19,102 nucleotides of DNA, from NCBI GenBank assembly GCA_013202335.1, contig JABMQR010000154.1:1-19102 (forward strand), given 5' to 3'. The notes under the pieces are model-generated. The model was not told where the DNA came from. It ran no database searches and saw nothing but the letters and a program-made list of their open reading frames with translations. Source of the DNA: Bacteroidota bacterium. GTDB lineage: Bacteria > Spirochaetota > Spirochaetia > JABMQR01. A program made the position numbers and the translations under genes. Shown here in pieces: positions 13,841 through 19,102 of the stretch (its first letter is position 1; every line of letters begins with the position of its first letter).

Positions 13841-14758
13841 CTACATTTCGAAGTAATTCCTGAGTTCACCCACCATCTTCTTCCTCTCAATAGATGGAAT
13901 CTGATTCAAGTTGTGCATCTTCCACTTCACTGCTGGTAGGTTCTTCACATGAGAAACACTGAAATAAGTCCAATCAGGAGTACCTTCCTTAAACCCTACT
14001 AAAAACCTCTTATCTTCTTCATCCAGTATAGCATTGATACCCTTAACCAGCCTCCCCCTGATCTGAACCAAATCCAGAATCCCTATATTCGTCGTTGTCA
14101 TACCTTTGAAATTTGTCTCAAATAATTGGTTTATATCCAAAAATGATGGAGCTAAAATCTCAAGAAACCTTCGATTATGCGAGATAAGATACACAATAAA
14201 AGCCTCTTTCAATGCAAGAGAGAAACCTTCATTCTCTAGCAGGTATTTTACATCGAATAGATCTCTCGGATGCTGTCGATCTAATGCTGCCATAATTTTC
14301 CCAGCGTACAAATCTTCAAATGAAACTACCGATATTTCTACAAATCCGAAATTATCTTCTGCACTCTCTCGCATTCTCCTGAGTCCCGGCTGATAAACTG
14401 TTCCTCGCAATACTGGCGATATCTCAATCTTAACCATGGATCGTTCACTTGTAATAAGTAATCTCGTTACATATTCAGTTTTATTGAGCATTGAGTATTG
14501 AATCTTCACATTAGGGATGAGTATTTTAATCTTTTCGGCTATTTTTCTAAACTCTCCTGATATCTCAACAAGCGAGGTTTCCCTATCCTTGACTGGTATA
14601 TAGACGAGATCAATATCAACAGACAAACGCGGTATGTCCCGGTAAAATAAATTGATTGCTGTACCACCCTTAAGAGCAAAGCACGCAGACTCACTTACAG
14701 CAGGAAGAACCCTCACCAATAACTCTACTTGCCTAAAATAAGGGTTGTTCCTGTCCAT
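13841..14758 (-). CDS. abiEii: AbiEii-type nucleotidyltransferase toxin (type IV TA)
   Basis: A 305-residue DNA-polymerase-beta-like nucleotidyltransferase of the AbiEii/AbiGii family. Motif I is LKGGTAINLF (29-38) with SVDIDLVY (46-53) supplying the paired acidic residues D48 and D50. The family signature AGKIMAALDRQHPRDLFDVKYL (152-173) is intact, including K154 and D166. Known members (MenT, AbiEii) transfer nucleotides to tRNA ends or bind GTP and cause growth arrest during phage infection. It overlaps the end of abiEi by 26 bp, with an AAGGAG site inside abiEi, so the pair is translationally linked, antitoxin first. Length and motifs indicate an intact toxin. Confidence 0.92.
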   Translation of the reverse strand: MDRNNPYFRQVELLVRVLPAVSESACFALKGGTAINLFYRDIPRLSVDIDLVYIPVKDRETSLVEISGEFRKIAEKIKILIPNVKIQYSMLNKTEYVTRLLITSERSMVKIEISPVLRGTVYQPGLRRMRESAEDNFGFVEISVVSFEDLYAGKIMAALDRQHPRDLFDVKYLLENEGFSLALKEAFIVYLISHNRRFLEILAPSFLDINQLFETNFKGMTTTNIGILDLVQIRGRLVKGINAILDEEDKRFLVGFKEGTPDWTYFSVSHVKNLPAVKWKMHNLNQIPSIERKKMVGELRNYFEM

Positions 14759-15503
14759 CAGACTGCTCCTTTGGTACGGTTATAAGAAAATCTTTATCAA
14801 GAACCCCATCAGTCACAATCTGCCTCTTTCCAGTTCCCAAATCTATCCTGCTTTTTTCAATCTTCCCATACCAGGGAAGATCATATTTCTTCGCCAACCA
14901 GAGGAATAAACGTTTAGCCTTTACCTGCGTACACGCCTCAAGTAATAGCTGTAGCTGCTTAGGTCTCAGATTTACAGCACTTTCAAAAAGGGTCTGAGCC
15001 TGCACTATCTCTTCCTCAAATGTTATTGTACTCATTAATTCTATAAATGCTCTTTCTGGAGTAGAGTATGGGATTGGCCAATCCCAGGTCCCGAAGGGAA
15101 TATCCTGCAACCCCAGACTTAACCCTGTCGGGAAAGGATCTCTATCCATTTGGTTAAACGACAATCCCTGGATATTTCCGATCCAGGATGGAAGTTTACG
15201 GCCACAATAGATGCACACATCTCTCGAATTATTCAACTTGAGATAGTGTTGGTAGCCATAATATTGCAATGCCGACATATGCCCAATATGAACATGAAAG
15301 CCAAGCAGCTTTAATGAATAGACAACATTCTGCCATTTTAGCGGGGGTCCCGGCTTTCGATACACACCCCGGCTAACAGCTTCCAGCTTTCCTGTTCTGC
15401 GATAGTAATCGACTGTAGTACGACCAAACCCCTTGGATTTAAACCATCTCCTATCAACGAGAACACCTTCCTGCAGGCTTGTAATCAATGACTGACCAAC
15501 CAC
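14733..15503 (-). CDS. abiEi: AbiEi-type antitoxin and transcriptional repressor
   Basis: A 256-residue protein. The N-terminal 55 residues form a winged helix (WFKSKGFGRTTVDYYRRTGKLEAVSRGVYRKPG), as in AbiEi antitoxins. The central part (HIGHMSALQYYGYQHYL to PYSTPERAFIELMST) is the conserved AbiEi core, with PERAFIEL a typical landmark. In characterised systems this protein neutralises AbiEii without stable binding and represses its own promoter through two inverted repeats. Such a repeat pair is found here (15524-15548 and 15590-15614). The start is GTG at 15503, with a GGGTGGGG sequence a little further upstream than usual. Confidence 0.9.
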   Translation of the reverse strand: MVGQSLITSLQEGVLVDRRWFKSKGFGRTTVDYYRRTGKLEAVSRGVYRKPGPPLKWQNVVYSLKLLGFHVHIGHMSALQYYGYQHYLKLNNSRDVCIYCGRKLPSWIGNIQGLSFNQMDRDPFPTGLSLGLQDIPFGTWDWPIPYSTPERAFIELMSTITFEEEIVQAQTLFESAVNLRPKQLQLLLEACTQVKAKRLFLWLAKKYDLPWYGKIEKSRIDLGTGKRQIVTDGVLDKDFLITVPKEQSDGQEQPLF

Positions 15504-15523
15504 TTTAGTTTACCCCACCCTCT

Positions 15524-15548
15524 AAATGCATATCTATACTATGCATTT
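15524..15548. promoter_or_regulatory. abiE operator 1
   Basis: AAATGCATA (15524-15532), seven bases, TATGCATTT (15540-15548). It overlaps the -10 box and predicted transcript start of the abiE promoter. The core TGCATA-N7-TATGCA is identical in operator 2, while the spacers differ. Confidence 0.78.
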
Positions 15549-15573
15549 TAAACTCTATGTAAACCGCTGTCAA
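15545..15573 (-). promoter_or_regulatory. abiE promoter
   Basis: On the minus strand a perfect -35 TTGACA (15573-15568), an optimal 17-bp spacer and a -10 TAAAAT (15550-15545). The predicted start is near 15538, giving a leader of about 35 bases. Confidence 0.8.
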
Positions 15574-15589
15574 GTTTAACATGGATGAT

Positions 15590-15614
15590 TTTTGCATAGT
15601 TATTATATGCAAAA
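15590..15614. promoter_or_regulatory. abiE operator 2
   Basis: TTTTGCATA (15590-15598), seven bases, TATGCAAAA (15606-15614). It lies 17 bp upstream of the abiE -35. Its centre is 66 bp from that of operator 1, so the promoter is bracketed by the two sites. Confidence 0.78.
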
Positions 15615-15710
15615 TCACCTCTACTCAAACCACCCCATACAAGATATATAAAAAATAAGCCGGTAATCAAATTGATAAGTATATAATTAATTATCATTTT
15701 ATTTTTAAAT

Positions 15711-15753
15711 TGTAACACATGTTACAGTACTGCCCTCCTCTTATGAATATTGT
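15711..15753 (+). promoter_or_regulatory. Candidate HcpR/FNR-family site and hcp promoter
   Basis: TGTAAC (15711-15716), ACAT, GTTACA (15721-15726) is a perfect six-base dyad. Its core GTAAC-N4-GTTAC agrees with what I recall of the HcpR consensus in non-Desulfovibrio anaerobes. A -10 like TATTGT (15748-15753) predicts a start near 15760, which puts the dyad centre at -41.5, the class II activator position for CRP/FNR proteins. No good -35 is present, consistent with activation. Confidence 0.7.
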
Positions 15754-15888
15754 ATGAACAGAAAACGGAATTATCCGTTAGTACCACTAGAAAAGTAGGA
15801 TCTATCTATACTTCGTACAGAAAGACTAACCTATCAGCAAGAAGTTTACGATTTGTATAATCAGGATTATCAAATTGAAAACTTCAAT

Positions 15889-15925
15889 AGTTAATTGCAG
15901 GAATCCAGGATTCATGCAATTAACT
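15889..15925 (+). promoter_or_regulatory. Strong hairpin in the hcp leader
   Basis: AGTTAATTGCA (15889-15899) pairs with TGCAATTAACT (15915-15925), eleven perfect pairs, then a G/A mismatch and an inner five-pair stem GAATC/GATTC with loop CAG. It ends 10 bases before the GGAGG of hcp. There is no T-tract, so it is not a terminator; it may stabilise the mRNA or bind a regulator. Confidence 0.7.
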
Positions 15926-15946
15926 CAATCTACTTGGAGGACAAGA

Positions 15947-17593
15947 ATGTTTTGTTATCAATGTCAGGAAGCCGCAAAAGGCACCGGTTGTGAGGCAGCC
16001 AGAGGCGTATGCGGGAAAACCGATCAAACTTCACAATATCAGGATTTACTGATTCATATACTAAAAGGAATTTCATGGTTTCAGCAAATCAGCCCTGAAA
16101 CAGCCGGCTCTGTAAAAGAACTCGACCGATTTATGATAGAGGGAGTATTTTCAACCATAACAAACGCTAATTTTGATACAGCTGTTTTTGAAAAGATGAT
16201 TACAGAGGGTCTGGCTCTGCGGTCTGCAGTTAAGGAAGCTTTAATCAATGCAAAAATTGATATCCCGGCCAAACTACCGGATGCAGCATCCTGGACACCC
16301 GAAACCCTGGCAGAATATGATATTAAGTCAGCTCTTGTTGGTGTACTGGCAACAGAAAATGAAGATGTTCGAAGCTTAAGAGAGCTTGTTGTCTATGGAA
16401 TTAAAGGAATTGCAGCATACGCCGAACATGCCGATAATCTTGGATATAATAATGGTAGTGTAGTTAATTTTATCTATAAAGGACTGGCTTCAGTTCTCAA
16501 TGACTCACTTTCAGCAGATGAACTTGTTGCTCTGGTGCTGGAGTGCGGAAAGTTTGGAGTTGACGTTATGGCTCTTCTTGACGAAGCCAATACATCAACC
16601 TATGGAAATCCGGAAATTACCGAGGTAGATCTTGGAGTTAGTACAAATCCTGGAATTCTCATTTCCGGCCACGATCTGAAAGATCTTGAAGAACTGCTTC
16701 AGCAGACTGAGGGAACTGGTGTAGACATCTACACTCATGGTGAGATGCTGCCGGCACAATATTACCCTGAATTTAAGAAATATGAGCACCTGAAGGGAAA
16801 TTATGGAAACGCATGGTGGGAGCAGACTACGGAATTTGCATCTTTCAATGGACCAGTTCTTTTTACCACAAATTGTATTGTACCGCCTAAAGATTCATAC
16901 AAAAACCGGATTTATACCACCGGAGCCTCTGGATTCCCCGGCTGTACCCATATTGCAGACAGAGAACCAGGAAAGCAAAAAGATTTTTCTGCGCTTATCG
17001 CACATGCTAAAGAGTGTGCTTCTCCAACAGCAATTGAAGAGGGTACCATTGTCGGCGGATTTGCCCACAGTCAGGTCTTAGCTCTTGCCGACAAAGTTGT
17101 CGATGCAGTAAAAACTGGTGCTATTAAGCGTTTCTTTGTTATGGCTGGTTGTGACGGTCGAATGAAAGGCCGGGACTACTACACAGAATTTGCTGAAAAA
17201 CTCCCAAAAGATACTATTATCCTGACCGCCGGCTGCGCAAAATACCGGTATAACAAATTACCGCTTGGAGATATCGGTGGGATTCCGAGAGTTCTGGATG
17301 CCGGACAATGCAATGACTCCTACTCACTGGTGGTCATTGCCATGAAGTTAAAAGAGGTGTTCGGCATGAATGATATTAATGAACTGCCTATTTCATACAA
17401 CATTGCCTGGTATGAGCAGAAAGCCGTTATCGTACTTCTTGCTCTCCTCTACCTGGGCGTGAAAGACATTCACCTCGGACCGACACTTCCTGCATTCCTC
17501 TCACCCAATGTTGCCAAAGTATTAGTTGAGACCTTTGGGATTGCCGGGATTGGTGAAGTTGATGATGATATCAAACTTTTCCTTGGAGAATAA
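15947..17593 (+). CDS. hcp: Hydroxylamine reductase / hybrid cluster protein
   Basis: A 548-residue cytoplasmic iron-sulfur protein that reduces NO or hydroxylamine and protects against nitrosative stress. The N-terminal cluster ligands are C3-x2-C6-x8-C15-x6-C22 ([15 protein letters not shown]), the short spacing seen with a [4Fe-4S] cubane in strict anaerobes. All hybrid-cluster ligands are visible: H242, E266 (THGEMLPA), C310 (FTTNC), C402, C430, C455 (DAGQCNDS), E490 and K492 (WYEQK). The ATG at 15947 follows TTGGAGGACAAG and makes the protein begin exactly as the family does; an in-frame TTG 24 codons upstream runs through the leader hairpin and is rejected. No hcr reductase gene is adjacent, as usual for anaerobes. 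A CRP/FNR-type site governs the promoter and a terminator follows. Confidence 0.97.
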   Translation: MFCYQCQEAAKGTGCEAARGVCGKTDQTSQYQDLLIHILKGISWFQQISPETAGSVKELDRFMIEGVFSTITNANFDTAVFEKMITEGLALRSAVKEALINAKIDIPAKLPDAASWTPETLAEYDIKSALVGVLATENEDVRSLRELVVYGIKGIAAYAEHADNLGYNNGSVVNFIYKGLASVLNDSLSADELVALVLECGKFGVDVMALLDEANTSTYGNPEITEVDLGVSTNPGILISGHDLKDLEELLQQTEGTGVDIYTHGEMLPAQYYPEFKKYEHLKGNYGNAWWEQTTEFASFNGPVLFTTNCIVPPKDSYKNRIYTTGASGFPGCTHIADREPGKQKDFSALIAHAKECASPTAIEEGTIVGGFAHSQVLALADKVVDAVKTGAIKRFFVMAGCDGRMKGRDYYTEFAEKLPKDTIILTAGCAKYRYNKLPLGDIGGIPRVLDAGQCNDSYSLVVIAMKLKEVFGMNDINELPISYNIAWYEQKAVIVLLALLYLGVKDIHLGPTLPAFLSPNVAKVLVETFGIAGIGEVDDDIKLFLGE

Positions 17594-17637
17594 TTATACT
17601 CTATATTTGATGAGTTTTTGAAATAAGTTGATGAATT

Positions 17638-17673
17638 AGAGGATGGAAGTATTACACTTCTATCCTCTTTTTT
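17638..17673 (+). terminator. Rho-independent terminator of hcp
   Basis: AGAGGATGGAAGT (17638-17650) pairs with ACTTCTATCCTCT (17656-17668), thirteen positions with one G-T, five-base loop, then a run of Ts. The converging MFS gene ends inside the 3' arm. Confidence 0.92.
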
Positions 17674-18832
17674 CATGTTTTGCAGTAACAATTCGTATGA
17701 GAATAAATATGAGAAAAGCTATTAATATGGTACTCATAATTGATACCATCGTTGATTTAGGTGAAACCTTGGTAAAAAACTGGCCATTAATATAGGGAAA
17801 AATCATACCCCCAATTGAAGTACCTGCAAATATAATACCGCTTATTTTTCCTGTAAGCCCGATAGTATTTTCTCCGAATGTAAGCAGAAGCGGGAATACA
17901 GAACCCATTGAAAATCCGGAAACCATTGTACCAATCCAAATAGCCGGCAGAGAATGAGAAAAAAGAATTAAAATCAGCACTCCAAGTGCAGCTCCTAGAA
18001 AATTGATTAGAAGCAGCTGCCTCGGGGCCAGTTTCCGTCCAATAAACATCGAAACAAGGCGTCCAAGTGTCATACATATCCAGAAAGCGGATAATATATA
18101 ACCAGCCTGTCCGATTTCAGCCGGGAAAAGTGTTATTGTATAGGTATAAATCCAGCCGTTCATGCTGATTTCAGAACCAATATAGATCATGAAGGTGAGA
18201 ATAAGAAGGATTAAAACGAGCACTTTCGGATGAGTTTCAACACTCTTTTTATCCTGCTTCTTAAGTGGTCCCTGCAATTCCGGGCTTGGAGTGGAAATAA
18301 TATAGATTCCAACCAAAATAAAGATGAATGCATACAACCGATAACCCAGAATTACATCCCCGGTTCGTACTATAATCTGTGAAAAAATAATCGGTGTTAA
18401 AAAGGCACCAACTCCACTAACCACATGCATACCATTCATCAGCTGCCCGACATGAAGAGCATGCACCCGGGTTATTAATGTATTACAACCAACTACAACT
18501 GCACTATTACTAAAACCGTACACCATAATAACCGCACAAAGCAGGGGAAAAGATGAGATCACCGGAACAAAGAAAGCCGCTGCAGCAGAGATGCAAAATG
18601 CAGAAAACAGGAGTATATTTCCGGGAATTTTATCGAACAATCCTCCGCTGAGAATCGATCCCGCAAAAAATCCTATACTGCTCATAGTAAAGATTAAGGA
18701 TACCCGGCTTAAGGAGACTCCTGTATGCTCTGCTAAATAGGGTAATGCATTTCCTATAATGGAAATAATAAGCCCAAATACAAAAAATGCGAGATAATAT
18801 GCTGTGATTTGTCGTTTTTGTATAAAATTCAT
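17660..18832 (-). CDS. MFS sugar transporter (FHS/FucP-like)
   Basis: A 390-residue inner-membrane protein with about twelve hydrophobic segments. Motif A between TM2 and TM3 is GGLFDKIPGN (63-72). QLMNGMHVVSGVGAFLTPII (130-149) resembles the N-x-x-H-x-x-x-G-x-G-x-x-x-x-P helix of the FHS branch (fucose-galactose-glucose:H+ symporters and their MFSD4-like relatives), which points to sugar transport, though that branch also includes carriers of unknown function. The ATG has an AGGAT ribosome binding site four bases upstream. It is monocistronic and tail to tail with hcp. A short dyad ATATG-TAC-CATAT (18861-18873) lies upstream, where an operator could be. Confidence 0.86.
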   Translation of the reverse strand: MNFIQKRQITAYYLAFFVFGLIISIIGNALPYLAEHTGVSLSRVSLIFTMSSIGFFAGSILSGGLFDKIPGNILLFSAFCISAAAAFFVPVISSFPLLCAVIMVYGFSNSAVVVGCNTLITRVHALHVGQLMNGMHVVSGVGAFLTPIIFSQIIVRTGDVILGYRLYAFIFILVGIYIISTPSPELQGPLKKQDKKSVETHPKVLVLILLILTFMIYIGSEISMNGWIYTYTITLFPAEIGQAGYILSAFWICMTLGRLVSMFIGRKLAPRQLLLINFLGAALGVLILILFSHSLPAIWIGTMVSGFSMGSVFPLLLTFGENTIGLTGKISGIIFAGTSIGGMIFPYINGQFFTKVSPKSTMVSIMSTILIAFLIFILIRIVTAKHEKRG

Positions 18833-18996
18833 ATATCCTGACTATACTACTTAAGAACCAATATGTACCATATCAACAGCTGATTAAACCTCGTTTCCTT
18901 TTTTAAGTATGAGAGGTATATTCTACTATACAAAAGCACCTAAACCATCAAAGGAGGAATGATAAAAAGTCTTCATGAGCTGGTGAAGTGATATAC

Positions 18997-19102
18997 TGTC
19001 AAAAATATCTATTTGAGACAGTAAGGCTACTGCTTGGCATGTTTTCTGGTCTTCGAGACCGAACAGGAGAATAAAGAGCCGTAGCCGAAGCATTCAATGG
19101 TC
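18997..19102 (+). other. Possible structured RNA leader, cut by window end
   Basis: Complementary segments suggest a multi-stem fold: CTGTC (18997-19001) with GACAG (19017-19021); GGCTAC (19025-19030) with GTAGCC (19081-19086); GGC (19036-19038) with GCC (19078-19080); and an inner GGTC (19048-19051), loop TTCGA, GACC (19057-19060). The nested arrangement looks like a closed aptamer-type domain in the leader of a plus-strand gene beyond the window. I tried cobalamin, glycine, SAM, TPP, lysine, THF and c-di-GMP riboswitch cores and tRNA without a convincing fit. Confidence 0.35.

Larger units (their letters stand above)
15504..15946. other. Divergent abiE-hcp control region and hcp leader
   Basis: This 443-bp stretch holds no gene. 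From the left: the abiE leader, operators and promoter (15524-15614); an AT-rich part with an inverted TGATAA / TTATCA pair (15673-15696); the candidate HcpR site (15711-15726); the hcp -10 (15748-15753); and a leader of about 187 bases. That leader contains a small hairpin ACGGA/TCCGT (15765-15778), an ATAATC/GATTAT pair (15857-15870) and a strong hairpin (15889-15925). Confidence 0.7.

Noticed and set aside
13717..15874. AbiE pair as cargo of an integrated mobile element
   Set aside because: I found no integrase, transposase, tRNA gene or flanking direct repeats around the pair, so transfer is plausible for the family but not shown here.
15875..15946. 24-codon N-terminal extension of Hcp from a TTG codon
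   Set aside because: It crosses the leader hairpin and has no ribosome binding site, whereas the ATG at 15947 has GGAGG and gives the exact family N-terminus MFCYQCQE.
19025..19086. tRNA-like element (GGTCTTCGAGACC resembles a T arm)
   Set aside because: No anticodon arm, D arm or CCA-side acceptor of proper length can be drawn, and the T-arm resemblance is partial.

Overview
The window looks like chromosomal DNA of an anaerobic, fermentative bacterium. The evidence is a cubane-type hybrid cluster protein with a candidate HcpR site, a 591-residue formate-tetrahydrofolate ligase, a CoA-linked aldehyde dehydrogenase, a biotin-dependent-type carboxyltransferase, and an iron alcohol dehydrogenase whose 5' end is just inside the left edge. 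Intergenic DNA is AT-rich, Shine-Dalgarno sequences are strong, and GTG starts occur. A spirochaete or a Firmicute/Desulfo-type anaerobe would fit, but no rRNA or other phylogenetic marker is present and I do not assign a taxon.

Layout. 1-669 (minus): flavodoxin-fold NAD(P)H oxidoreductase followed by the start of an iron alcohol dehydrogenase. 865-2028 (minus): MFS transporter. 2029-2661: a 633-bp gene-free stretch packed with short hairpins. 2662-4437 (plus): fhs with its own terminator. 4490-5044 (minus): small DHFR/RibD-fold reductase. 5201-9510 (minus): transaldolase-family protein, acylating aldehyde dehydrogenase and acyl-CoA carboxyltransferase, ended by a terminator. 9725-11110 (plus, divergent): FadR-type GntR regulator and zinc-ribbon methyltransferase. 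11127-12542 (minus): amidohydrolase of the 8-oxoguanine deaminase/TrzN type. 12687-13716 (plus): LysE exporter and DsrE-like protein. 13841-15503 (minus): AbiEi/AbiEii toxin-antitoxin pair. 15947-17593 (plus): hcp. 17660-18832 (minus): FHS-type MFS sugar transporter. 18833-19102: apparently structured DNA cut by the window end.

The most coherent unit is the divergent locus around 9.5 kb. The regulator and the transaldolase share a 214-bp control region holding two near-identical 18-bp direct repeats, one over the transaldolase -10 and one upstream of the regulator's -35. The three enzymes suggest aldol cleavage of a keto-sugar, oxidation of the resulting aldehyde to an acyl-CoA, and carboxyl transfer on that acyl-CoA. 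The substrate cannot be read from sequence and I do not recognise this combination as a named pathway.

Regulatory DNA is unusually legible. The abiE promoter is flanked by two inverted repeats of the form TGCATA-N7-TATGCA. The hcp promoter has a TGTAAC-N4-GTTACA site 41.5 bp upstream of the predicted start, then a long leader with a strong hairpin just before the ribosome binding site. gntR is predicted to be leaderless. A family of hairpins with the core TGC-NNN-GCA and varying but compensated arms occurs in two intergenic spaces.
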